Of a DNA stretch of 64,000 nt, positions 1 through 9,889 are shown one piece after another. This DNA comes from Sodiomyces alkalinus F11. Its lineage: Eukaryota; Ascomycota; Sordariomycetes; Glomerellales; Plectosphaerellaceae. The notes below the pieces were generated by a model. That model ran no database searches and was not told the origin of the DNA. It worked only from the letters and a program-made list of their open reading frames with translations. Every line of letters begins with the position of its first letter. Positions within the stretch are counted from its first letter, which is position 1. The DNA lies in contig NW_021167082.1 of the NCBI RefSeq assembly GCF_003711515.1, positions 1,409,236 through 1,473,235 on the forward strand, given 5' to 3'. The position numbers and the translations under genes were made by a program.

Positions 1-284
1 TAGGGGACCCATTTCCACCGTTTCGACGGGCCCTGGCCTTCGTTATCGTTCTGGTCCTGCATGAAGCGTGGCGTCGAAGCAAAGGAGTTCTCAAGTTCAA
101 GCTGATCACCTCGGGTTCTGTCCCTGTCGTCGTCCAGCGTGTCGTCCGGATGTTGGAGTTCGGTGGGGGTTGCGAGTGGTGTTTTCTTTGGGAGGGCATC
201 GGCAGGCCTTTCGGCCGCTTCTTGTCGTCGTTCCATGTCGGTCAAAAGGGGAGTGATTTCGACATTGCGGTCCTCATTCACCAT
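1..284 (-). CDS. 5' end of a minus-strand gene cut by the window edge; product uncertain
   Basis: The minus strand has an ATG at 284-282 followed by 94 open codons to the window edge. The product begins MVNEDRNVEITPLLTD, is hydrophilic and rich in Asp, Glu and Arg, and ends at the edge with KRWKWVP. Just upstream of the ATG (about 306-345 on plus) the minus strand is a CT-rich run, as is common in fungal leaders. The acidic N-terminal tail followed by a basic-aromatic W-K-W-V-P motif reminds me of the cytosolic tail of fungal LCCL-domain membrane proteins, but this is a weak recollection and the diagnostic part lies outside the window. The plus strand is also open from 3 to 302, but its composition looks less like a protein and I prefer the minus reading. 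Confidence 0.5.
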   Translation of the reverse strand, partial: MVNEDRNVEITPLLTDMERRQEAAERPADALPKKTPLATPTELQHPDDTLDDDRDRTRGDQLELENSFASTPRFMQDQNDNEGQGPSKRWKWVP

Positions 285-2025
285 GCTACCGGAGGGGAGG
301 TATAGATTGAGGAAGAAGAAGAAGAAGAGGAGGAGGAAGATTGGGCAAAGGAGATGGAAGAAGAGGGAGTGGAGGACAATCTGCAGGGTTCCTTGACGGG
401 CGGGGAGGCTTAGGGGATTAGGGGACGATGAGGCTGTGCCAAGGACTGCTGTCAGCAAGGATCCTGGGCCTGATTGAGGGGGGCCATGTCGGATCAAATC
501 CCTGGGCTTACCGAAGGGAGAATATGCAGGCAAATCTCTCTTAACGGTAGTGTAAAGAAAGGTACGTTGTACAGCAAGATGTAGGATACAGACTAAACAT
601 GTGTAGGAGATGCAAAAAGAATGTATATTCGGACATGAAGAGCCAAAGACGGATTGATTGCCCAAGCCAGGTAGATGAGCGAGAGACAAAAGTGAGGGCG
701 TAGAGATGAAAATGTCCGTAAACATCCACCGAGACAATGGAAGGGGGGGGCGCTTAATAACAACCCCAGTGTCCTCGTGCATATCTCGTTCTGGCCGGGG
801 GTCTGTGCTAATGTACAAACGTAGGGAGTACACTACTTCGGACGAAGCACTTTGTCCTGTGGATGTCATGTACTAGAAGTTCCTTAGATATGATTGGAGA
901 CTGCATTGTGTTTGTTGTTTTACCTATTGGGAGGAAGCTGCGACGGGGCCGAATCCTTCCCTCTTGGCGGTTTATGGTCTCTGTTCGAATGGACGAAGTA
1001 TTTTCGTCGGTTGTGTTGTGGAAGGGACGTTGTCAAGCCACATACCTACCTTAACCACACTTTAATGAGAGAGCTTATGTACTGGGTACTCGGTACTCGG
1101 TACTCGGCGATTCTCCGTGCGTCTGTTTGACTCGTGTGTGGCTGTCCAAGGGCTTATGGGTTCTGAATCCGTTTATAACTTAATTTCATATTATCTTCAT
1201 AACATCGTCGTCATCATCACCAGGCAATTCCCACGTTGTCCCCCAAATCCAATGTGGAAGACGCATTTATTCCTCGCGTACATTACCATAACTTATTATG
1301 AGGTTGAACGGGACCTGCACGTAGAACATAGCCTGTCTCACAGTGAAACCAACCAAGGTAGCTACGGCTACGGATGGTCTTCGCTTCCCCAGGTACGGTC
1401 GGTCGTAGGGCTGAGGATCTGGCACATGATTCTCATCAATCGGCCAACTCAGGGGTACCCGTAGTGCGCCACCTCACGTTGGGTGTACGAATGTAGAATA
1501 CCTTGGGTAGGTCGTCGTGAGACTTGGTTGATATCAGTATCTGTACTTCTGATTATGTACGGAGCCCGAGTCCGTCGTACCTACCTATTTTTAACATATA
1601 ATTAAGGTATTATAGGTACCAGCATGGATTACTATGGGTCACGCACGGACTAAAACGGAGTTTTAGTGTTCCTCTACCTAGGTACCTACCTTAGGTACCT
1701 TAATAAGGTAGCCGTACTAATAAGTACTCTGTACACGTGACGGTGGATTTGGCAGGTTTGAGAAAACGGAAACGGCCTCCTTTCCCCTCATATCGTCGTC
1801 GATCATGATTCAAAGTTTGCCCACACGAAGACATCTCATAAACCCAAGAGTTAAACCGCAGTGCCCTGTCACCTCACCGTCATATTCCCCATGTTAAATA
1901 GCATCTTCAAACCATTCTAGACGCTTTGTACTACGACCACAAAGGAACAACCCCGGCCGCGGCTCGCCATAACAAATTTTCGTATCAACAATTTTTCACT
2001 CTTCCGGTTCGAGGACCATGTCACC
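285..2025. other. Intergenic region without a supported gene
   Basis: Short open frames occur on both strands but none has recognisable protein content or splice-linked partners. The tract holds a tandem TACTCGG run (1087-1107) and AAGGTACCTT-like palindromes around 1675-1710. The right end is presumably the promoter of the QTRT2 gene. Confidence 0.6.
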
Positions 2026-3659
2026 ATGACCGATGCGCCAGACCCTTCCATCGAGTCACAGGAGGACATGCCGTTCCGAGTACTCAAAGACGCCTTGACA
2101 GATGGCCTGGCAGCACGCCTCGGCAGGCTCTCCCTGCCCAGGCGCCGTCCCATCGAGACCCCCAACTTCATCGCAGTCGCTTCAAGAGGCGTCGTCCCTC
2201 ACCTCACCCCTGACAACATAACGAGGCATACCTCCTTTGGGGGCGCTCACATGGCTCTCGAAGACTGTGAGTCTAGTCTCCCGTGCCCTCTGCCATCCCT
2301 CGCCCTCGCCCTCGCCCTCGCTTCGTCTCTAGTGGACTTGGACTCATCACTCACCCCTCCCTTCAATTTCATTCAGTCTTAGACAAGAAGGAGCCCGCCA
2401 TCCTCAACGTGCCGCCATCCCAGTCCAAGGTCCTACACAGCTTTACCGCCTTCCCGCAACACCTAGCCACCGTACTAGGCCCTCGCCGCTGCCCCCCCGT
2501 CAGGACACCTTCCGGCAACGGCAGCAAATCCCTCACCATATGGACTTCCAACGGCGGCGCCTCCCTCACCATCGCCGAATACGCCACCTACGTCGAAAAG
2601 CTACAACCGGACATCGCCGTGGGTCCAGCCGACCTGTTCCACACGAGTCCCACGCCGTCCAAGAAGCTCGTCCGCATGGCCGAGCGGACCGAAGACTGGA
2701 TGGACCAGTTCCTCCTCGACGGCCACGGCCGCCCCGACCGGCTGCGCGACGCCGACGTCGCCATCTTCGCCCCCGTCCTGAGCGCCCCTTACCCCATACA
2801 ATGGCAGTACCTCAACTCCCTCGCCGAGGACCACGCGGGGCACCTGTCCGGTCTCGCCTTGTACGGCGTCGACATCCTGCCCGAGGTGACGGAGAACCAC
2901 GAGTCCCTCGTGCCGTTGGCGCGCCTATCTATGCAACTCCCGCCATCGCCCCAAGACGTCTTGGCCCAGGTCGCGGCCGGTATTGACGTCTGCACGATCC
3001 CATTCGTCAACAGCGCATCGGATGCTGGGGTGGCTCTCGCGTTCCAGTTCCCTCCTCCCGTTGCAGGTGTGGCGGGCGATCTGCAGGGACCTGGGGTGAC
3101 CGCCGCTACCGCTACGCCCCGCCCTCTCGGCATCGACATGTGGTCGCCCGACCATGTCACCTCGCCGAGCCCCTTCGTGGAAGGGTGCCCGTGCTACGCT
3201 TGCACCAAACATCACCGGGCCTACGTCCACCATCTGCTCCGGGCCCACGAGATGCTGGCCTGGACCCTGCTGCAGATCCACAACCACCACGTGCTGAGCG
3301 CCTTCTTCGAGTCGATCCGCTGCGTCCTAGAGACGGCGCCGGGTGCGGCCTTTCGAGAATACGTCCGCAGCTTCGCAGACACCTACGAGTCCGAGATACC
3401 CTTGGGGACCGGTACGCGGCCGAGGGTGCGGGGTTATCATTTTAAGAGCGAGGGCGGCGAGGGCAAGGCCAACACGCCCAGGTGGGAGAAGTACGACGGC
3501 GCCACGGCGGAGGGAAGCATGCCATGTTCAGAAAACGCACAGTTGACAACGGCGAGTAACGCCCACAACCAAACTGAGAACGGCGGAGACGAGCACGAGG
3601 GCCAGTGGCATGCGACATTGGGCTGCCACAGCGACGCACAGCAAGGGAGCACGAAATGA
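2026..3659 (+). CDS. QTRT2: Queuine tRNA-ribosyltransferase accessory subunit 2 (QTRT2-like)
   Basis: Two exons fit: 2026-2266 and 2377-3659, with intron 2267-2376 (GTGAGT...TTCAG), giving 507 aa. A second acceptor six bases downstream (TTAG at 2379-2382) keeps the frame, so the junction could be two residues shorter. The start lies in CACCATGA. The C-terminal half carries the zinc site of the TGT superfamily, C-P-C-Y-A-C at about residues 350-355, followed by a His-rich helix (LLQIHNHH) near residue 380 that supplies the fourth ligand. In the family this non-catalytic subunit pairs with the catalytic QTRT1 to exchange guanine-34 for queuine in tRNAs with GUN anticodons, in the cytosol or at the mitochondrial surface. 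The C-terminal ~90 residues are low-complexity and longer than in animal homologues (about 415 aa). QTRT1 is not in this window. Confidence 0.88.
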
Positions 3660-4085
3660 GCCTGGTATTCCATACGTACGTCGTACACGAAGAGCATCTC
3701 CCTCCTTCCCCGTGTCAAATACCACCCATTGACGAATCATGCCCGAGACGTGTTCTGCCCAAGAAGCTGCCGCGACGGATGGGGCCTCTCGGGTCTCAAA
3801 ATTATGGAGGGGGAGTTCCTTCGACACCTTCGACATCGCCCTCCCGCTCCCCCTTATTCGTCATTCTGGTCCCTGTCCTGTGCCTGTCCCTGTCTCACGT
3901 CTCACGTCTCACGTTCCCACATCACATGTGATTATAATAAATATAATGATCGCCCTGTTTCTCCCTCAGACGCGGCCTGCTTGTCGCTGGTTTTTCGCGT
4001 CGCCCTCGGCTGCCCTTCCTAAGCCGATCCGCCCGCCCATCCTTCCAGGCTTCCCCACCCTCTTTTCTTTTCTTTTCTCTTCTAG

Positions 4086-4784
4086 ATCACCGCCGCTCGT
4101 CTCATCGGCCACAGGAGCATCAACGGCAAGTATCAGACCAAGCTCAAGCTCGACGAGTTCCCCGTCATCGGTCACCAGACGACGCACTCCATCGACACCT
4201 TCATTACCGACTCTGCCAACTCTGCTTCGGCCTTGTACAGCGGGCACAAGAGCACGGTCAACGCCATGGGGGTGAGTTTGGGACAAGTCGAAAATGGAGC
4301 TGAGAAGGCGGTTCCTTGAACTAAGAAAACGCTTTCCAAAGCGTCTATGCCGACTCTTCCCCTGATGTCTTTGAAGGGCCTCGGCATCTTTTCCCGGAGC
4401 AACCTGCCCACCTGGCTTGACCGCAACGTCTACACCGAGAACCTCCGGGGCCTCTCCAACGACCCGGCGGGCTTCGGCGCGCACCCGGACATCCGCGAGG
4501 ACTTCCAGGTCAGGGAGAATGCCGCGCGCGTGCCGGCGGTCCGCGGACCGGGCGACTACGGCCACGTGGCTAACCCGGGCCAGGCGGTCGACGGGTTCGT
4601 CACCAACGGCACCATCCCGACCAGCGAGTCCCAGGGCGTCCATTCCCTGACGGACGTCATGGTCTACGCGATGGGACCGTGCCAGGAGATCTTCGGGGGC
4701 ACGTACGACAACACGGATGTGTTTTATGAGATGGCTACCTGCTTTGGTCTCGGTCAGCCCAAGAATGCCACGCCCGTTGGTTGA
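4086..4784 (+). pseudogene. Relic of a fungal alkaline phosphatase, 5'-truncated with an internal deletion
   Basis: A 62-codon exon (4086-4271), directly after the acceptor-like TTCTCTTCTAG, encodes ITAARLIGHRSINGK and the phosphoserine motif FITDSANSASALYSGHK of alkaline phosphatases. After GTGAGT at 4272, 4343-4376 still reads VYADSSPDVFE, the normal continuation, but the sequence then jumps into the C-terminal third from 4377 (GLGIFSRSNLPTWLDRN ... SQGVHSLTDV), ending at TGA 4782-4784. Roughly 200 or more residues, including most metal ligands, are absent, as is the upstream exon with the GDGM metal motif. The run of five G at the donor also looks one base too long for the VYADSS frame. 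I infer a decayed gene. An unannotated exon far upstream cannot rescue the missing middle. Confidence 0.75.
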
Positions 4785-5007
4785 TGGGGTTTTAACGAGC
4801 AATTATAGAGTGGTTTGCTCGACTGTGTGATATCAAACTTCACTCGAGTGGCACTGGGTGTTGTGAGACTCGACCAATCTGATCCCCTGTAAGAGCGTCC
4901 TGGACAGCGAGTTGCATGCTCAGTGGGAAGTCGTGGATGCTTTCTTCCTCGGCAAATCAAGGCCAGGTCAGTCAATGCCCAACAATGCCGAAGCAAAGTA
5001 CACGGAA

Positions 5008-5547
5008 TCAGGTCGCCCGCCTTAACCGGTCAAGGATGGCCTCAACCTCAGTCTCGCGGTCACGCACGAGCTTGAGGATGCCGAAAACGAACCCGGCCCC
5101 CCCGGGACGCGTCGAGCCCCCNNNNNNNNNNNNNNNNNNNNNNNNAACGAGGTTCGCGACGGAAGAGAGCATGGCTTGGAATTCGGCGTCTGAATAGATG
5201 AAGTCTCGTTCTCGTCCTCCGTCACGGGGCCCGCGCGGGCGGATCATGACGCGGATGGAGGGGCGGCCGGAACCGTAAGATGATGAGGATGATGATAATG
5301 ATGACGGCGGAGAGGGAGAGGGAGAGGGCGAGGAGGAGGTGGTGAGGGATGTAATGCACTGGACGTCGCGGAGGGGCGGGGTGAGGCCGCCGGCTGGGTA
5401 GGACGCCGTGGCTTTGAGTTCGATGCGGGCGATGGGGAGGCATTGGGATTGGAGGGTGACGGCGGGGGAGAAGATGGGGACTTCGAGGGGGCAGAGGGGG
5501 AGTCTTTTCCTCGTTGTCTTTGGGATTGAGGTGGCCTTGCGAGACAT
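5008..5547 (-). pseudogene. Truncated CutC-like copper homeostasis protein, interrupted by an assembly gap
   Basis: From ATG 5547-5545 the minus strand gives 179 aa, eight of them unknown because of the N run. It shows the CutC signatures in order: LEVPIFSPAVTLQSQ, ARIELKATASYPAGGLTP, IRVMIRPRG, DFIYSDAEFQAML and, after the gap, GFVFGILKL. The TIM-barrel family is usually about 220-270 aa. The second half, with the family's FHRAFD motif, is not found downstream in any frame down to 4800. A possible donor (GTGCGT after the CTC of GILKL) did not lead me to a matching exon. CutC proteins are linked to copper handling, though the biochemical role is unsettled. The gap length may be arbitrary, so the frame across it is not guaranteed. 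It could be a live gene whose missing part is mis-assembled, but a decayed gene next to the broken phosphatase is more likely. Confidence 0.6.
5122..5145. other. Assembly gap (24 N)
   Basis: A run of 24 N lies inside the CutC-like frame. Its flanks are C-rich on the left, which suggests a sequencing dropout. The true length is unknown. Confidence 0.99.
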
Positions 5548-5566
5548 TTTGTCGTCTGCTCTGTGT

Positions 5567-5728
5567 TTCTTGTTCTTCTTGTTCTTCTTGTTCTTCTTTT
5601 TCTTCTTTTTCTTCTTCTTCTTCTTTTTCTTCTTTTTCTTCTTTTTCTTCTTTTTCTTCTTTTTCTTCTTTTTCTTCTTTTTCTTCTTTTTCTTCTTTTT
5701 CTTCTTTTTCTTTTTTCCCCTTTTTTTC
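5567..5728. repeat. Polypyrimidine/polypurine microsatellite, (CTTCTTTTT)n type
   Basis: The plus strand is almost pure C/T for about 160 bases, first as TTCTTG units and then as regular CTTCTTTTT units. It lies just upstream of the CutC-like start and so could form part of its leader or promoter. On the minus strand it would encode a poly-Lys run, which I regard as spurious. Confidence 0.9.
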
Positions 5729-6073
5729 CTTACACGGGAAAATCCATTATTAGCTCGAGCGTAAAAATAGAACATAGAAACCACGACAAGTGTGGTGGGA
5801 AATATAGTTTTAGAGCATTCGAAACTCTCTTATATCGTTTTCACTTGAGAACGTTGTACGAATAAAAAGAAGGTAAATTGAACGTATCGGCATGAGGAAG
5901 CGAAGATGGTGGCGCTTATGGTCTCACCGAATTAGTCAGCCGTCCTCCGTTCTCGGTGAGGACATGCAAGAAATCACACGGATTTATGATGAACATGAGT
6001 ACAGAAACACGAGAGAGTACAGGGAATATTTTGAGTGTAAAAGGCACGTAAGTACCTCCATGTACGACATACC

Positions 6074-6262
6074 GCTTGTCAGAACACAAATAAGGTACGC
6101 GGAATTATGTGTGTACCTTATTTATCTAGGTATGTAAAGTTCGTGGTACTTCACGGGGATATCTAACTATTAGGAAAAACAAAGGGAAATAAGTATAGAT
6201 ACATAGGATTAAGGTACTCTATAAGTCTGACATGTTTATCACGCCTGGATAAGGGGATCTAA
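6074..6262 (+). repeat. Dispersed repeat, copy 1
   Basis: This stretch matches 34,735-34,920 in the same orientation with substitutions and small indels. Shared blocks include AAATAAGGTACGCGGAATTA, GTACTTCACGGG, CTATTAGGAAAAA and AAATAAGTAT.GATA.ATAGGAT. No coding frame or terminal inverted repeat is evident. It may be an old MITE or solo LTR. Confidence 0.75.
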
Positions 6263-6511
6263 CACCACTACTGCCTCTCTATACATGAGCGAGTCATTAG
6301 CTTCTGTGGCCCTGTAGCCCGACCAAAAGCCGACACGATGTCCCGGGACTATAAGCCGAAAGACCCCGATGGCCCTAAGGTACGGAGCAAAAGCCCCGAA
6401 CCGTCCGCTCAGCTGCTAGTTTATGCTCCAGTCCTGTATCCGTTGCCAAAGAAAGGGAAAAAAGAAAAAAGAAAAAACCCCCGCCGTGACATGTCGGGAG
6501 AACAGTACTAC

Positions 6512-8045
6512 TCAGCATATATCCTTTGGGTGAGTCGCGGGAGTCGCATACGAAGAAGGATCCGAAACCGAAGACTGCTCGTCATCGCACCCATCATAGT
6601 CCGTACCATCCATGCCCCCGTCGCTCGTCATGTAGGTCGTCGTCGTCGTCGCCGTACTGTCTTCCCGCTGGTCCTGGCGCGCCTGGTAGTACTGCTCCTC
6701 GGGGAACTGGACGGGGCCAACCGCCCTGGCATGAAGGGGGAAATAAGCAACCCCGGGCCTGGGGTACACGTGGCGAGACGTCGGCATTTGTTCCTCGCTC
6801 CGTGGAGGGAGGTGATGCGTCGGGTACCCCCGGTGCGATGGGCCACCGACGGGTCGAGTCTCCGGCGATGGGCTCAGGGATCTCTCATGAGGAGGGGGAA
6901 GAGGAGCACGGGAGGCGATCCTGAGGAGTTCGCTGACGGGAGGAAGCCAACGCTCGTTCACGTGGGTAGGAGGAGCGGGAAGAGCGCCACTCATTTCGTA
7001 TCTCTCATCTGGCCGGGGGGCGGGATATGGAGAGACGTAAGAAACATGGCCTGGACCGACTCTCCGGTGGTCCATCGGGCTGATGCCATGGCAGGATGAA
7101 GGGCCACAGTCCTCCCGGCGGGCGTGAAAGGGATGGTCGAGGTCGATAACACGGCGGGCAAGGTATTGCAAATTGTCACGATGTGCATGGTTTCGGTCAA
7201 GATGCGGGTGAGCAAGTCCGTGCCTTTCGTCCCGTCGTTGAGATGACTCCTGGTAGGGCTCGAGGTCGGCCCTCTGTCTCTGCACGGGAGCGCGGCCACG
7301 AGGGTTGACCGGATGGAAGGGGAGGTAACGGTTCTCTTTGTCGCGGGCCGAAGTACGGATGACCTTCGAAGCAGGAGTCTGAGTCTCGGGCGCGACAGCA
7401 GAAGCCGCCTCACGACCTGGCGCTGGCGTCACTCGGTCGACGCGATGGGATGAATTGATCGTCGCCTCTTCGGCGAGTGCAACGGCGAGTGCAAGCTCCT
7501 TGTCACTGACGGCGGCAGACTCCAGAACAGGATCCGCATCCTCGGGGCCGGTTTTCTGTTCGTTCATGTTCTTCTCCTTCTGTGCAGCAACATCTTGAGC
7601 CGAGTTAGCTATAAAATGTCCCTTCTGGCGAGGCTTCACCATCGCGGCATCCAGCCCGAAGCAGTGCTGACTCACCACGCTGTCGCAGATAGCGTTGCGC
7701 AAAGCGACGCGCATTGGGGGAGAAGTGGCGCTGGTCGATGTTCAGAAAGAAGTGCTCGACTATGGAACACCGAATCAGTAAGGAGAGACGGGAGAGACGG
7801 GAGAGAAGGGGGGGGGGAATGGCCGAGTTTAGCAGCGGAAATCAAGTCGTACAGAGACTGAGACCAGTATACTGTCTCCGAGGAGGAATGTTTCTGGCGG
7901 CCATCTCGGCTTCCATGACGCCGACGAGCTTGTCCCAGCTCATCTCGGGAACGCATGGGTCGCGAACGATCCGCTTGGAGGACCGAGGCACCACGCAGGT
8001 CCAGAAGACCTCTTCCTCTTGGAGGGACCAGTGTTTGCCTCCCAT
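6512..8045 (-). CDS. Conserved fungal protein of unknown function, helical N-terminal domain
   Basis: Three exons fit on the minus strand: 8045-7853, 7759-7676 and 7593-6512. Introns are 7760-7852 (GTACGA...CATAG) and 7594-7675 (GTGAGT...CAAG), both phase 1, giving 452 aa. The first ~95 residues form the only ordered-looking part: MGGKHWSLQEEEVFWT, then RRQYTGLSL, and across the first intron EHFFLNIDQRHFSPNARRF. The Trp-rich opening resembles a Myb/SANT-like helix, but I cannot name the family. The remaining ~355 residues are disordered, rich in Pro, His, Arg and Ser. The strong conservation pattern at the N-terminus and the clean exon joins argue that the gene is real. A regulatory or chromatin role is only a guess. 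Confidence 0.72.
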
Positions 8046-8600
8046 GGTAGGAAAGGTTGGGAGTGGTGAGATAGAGAAAAGATAAGCTGTTGGCAGAAGA
8101 CGAAGTGGGTAAAGAAGAATCGGTGCAGCTGTTCAGCGACTGAAGGCGAAGTCCTTGTGGATGGATGTAGCAGAAATGAGCTGCAGGTGTTGGGTTCTCA
8201 AGAGGAGAACAGCTCTCCTATGTAAGGTCGGATTTATAGACGCCGGGTTGTCGTGAATCAGGGCAAGGGCCTGAAGCGAAGCAGGTGATATAGTGCCGTG
8301 AGAGTGTCTGGGACGTACGAGAGATAGGAGAGGCATAGGAGGTCGAGGTACATTCTCATCTATTGTGTAGATGATCTGGGTGAATGAAGTTGGTCACAAT
8401 AGGGTGGAAGAGCGAGGAAAGGAAACAATAGGTGGTATGAAAACAAACAATGGTGAAGAGGACTTTCCCAATAGAAGAGGAAAAGAAAAGAAAAAAGAGG
8501 CAAATCATGAAAGCTGATCTTCTGCCGGCAGGCGCGTGATCCTTCTCCACCACTAACACACACAAATAAATAGCAAGTAGTACAGAGGTGAGTGGATGGA
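8046..8600. other. Intergenic region
   Basis: It lies between the ATG of the unknown-function gene and the stop of the GEP4-like gene, so it contains the promoter of the former and the 3' UTR of the latter. The minus strand has CT-rich patches near the first ATG. No separate gene is supported. Confidence 0.6.
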
Positions 8601-9385
8601 TTATTCGAACGGACTCCTGGGATCCTGCGGATGACAATTCCGAGCCGCCAGGAACGCGGCCACCCTCCACTCTAACCTTGACAACTAGTATTCCAATCAG
8701 CATGATATAGCGTGGAGCAGAAAGGAGGCTGAAGGGCCACTATACTCACAACACTCTTCTCATTCGGCGCAACCACACCGTCCTTCACCCAGAAGCCCCA
8801 GCTCCCCATCATGTTGGCCATCATCATGTCGGTGGCCAGTCGATCGCCCACAACCGCAACTTGCGAGGGGTGCGACACACCCGTCTCCGGATACTGCTTG
8901 AAGTAGTCCATGATGTCCGACCCGCAGCCCGGCTTCTTGGTGGCGTGAGACAGGACGGGTAACCCGGTGGCCTTTTCAAGCTCCTGCGCGAGAGCGAGGG
9001 ACCTGTCGTAGCTCGTCGCCCCGGCGGTGTTGGACACGATCAACAGACGACGGCCCGGGTAAGCTGCTTTGAGCTCTTCGAAGCGTTCCTTTTTGCATGT
9101 CGTCAGCACTGTAAGTTACGTTTCCACCAAGATCACAAGCACTTTTGGAGACGTTCAGACGATTACCTCGTAAGGATGATGCACTTCGTTTGTGTGTGGC
9201 TTCGCAAAGCAGTCATCTTTATCTAGCACGACCGCCCTAATGTCTGCTTTTCTATGGCCCTCAAAGGCTTTGTTCAGGGGAATGGGAAGATCATTGAAGG
9301 TTGAGACGGTGTGATGAGGGAGGCACAAGGAAGGTCGAGCGATGAGTTTGAAGATGTTCAGAGTCCCTGACAGGTTGAGGTTCAT
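8601..9385 (-). CDS. GEP4: Mitochondrial phosphatidylglycerophosphatase (Gep4-like HAD phosphatase)
   Basis: Three phase-0 exons fit: 9385-9167, 9088-8750 and 8684-8601, with introns 9089-9166 (GTAATC...AAAAAG) and 8685-8749 (GTGAGT...ACTAG), giving 213 aa. HAD motifs appear in order: AVVLDKDDCF near residue 53 (nucleophile Asp and acid/base Asp), LLIVSNTAG (motif II), a Lys in SHATKKPGCG, and VGDRLATDMMMAN (acidic motif). The last short exon gives LSRLEWRVAAFLAAR and ends SPFE, which resembles the C-terminus of fungal Gep4. In yeast, Gep4 dephosphorylates phosphatidylglycerol phosphate at the matrix side of the inner membrane, a step of cardiolipin synthesis. The start is 504 bp from the ORC2 start on the other strand, so the two share a divergent promoter. 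Confidence 0.88.
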
Positions 9386-9889
9386 TTTACAGAAAGATCA
9401 GGTCAAATTCTGGAAGGACTCCAAGAAGGCATTAGAAACATGACAAAAGTTGAGACGAAATGATGAAAAGAGATCAAGGTAATATGATGTTTAGTTACGG
9501 GTCGGTCTTTGGGACTGCGTTGATGTTGGTGAGAAGGAGAACAGTGACCACGCGGTTATCGCGGTTATTGGCGTTTACTGGCGTCTATGGCGGCAATTGA
9601 GCTATCACAACTTCAAAAACAACGGCGCCTGTGCTCGGACCGTCTCACGTCTCACCAGGTACGGACTAGGTACTTGTAGGAGGTACTCTGTAAAAACTGA
9701 GGTACGTACCGAATCAGTTCTAGGAATTTGACTTGTCGCGTCTCCCGCGTCCTAATCAACTACCTTAAACCACCTCCCTTACTCAACTTGAGCCGGCGTC
9801 TCTCGAACCACATAACCACATCCTCCACAACTAGACGAGTCTTCTCTAGAGAATCAGCTTCTTGTCAGTCTTACTGCCACATCTCCAAT
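9386..9889. promoter_or_regulatory. Divergent intergenic promoter region between GEP4 and ORC2
   Basis: The 504-bp gap separates two head-to-head starts. It contains short repeats such as CGCGGTTATCGCGGTTATTGGCG near 9551 and a CT-rich stretch leading to the ORC2 start. No specific factor site can be claimed. Confidence 0.5.

Noticed and set aside
3..415. Plus-strand open frame from the left edge, with an acidic Glu run continuing in frame beyond a TAG at 303-305
   Set aside because: The minus strand in the same place gives a start codon with leader-like CT-rich upstream sequence and a more natural protein. The Glu run is the complement of that leader, so the apparent stop read-through is probably a coincidence.
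5559..5784. Poly-Lys N-terminus of the CutC-like frame
   Set aside because: It is only the translation of a polypyrimidine microsatellite. The conserved protein starts at the ATG 5547-5545.
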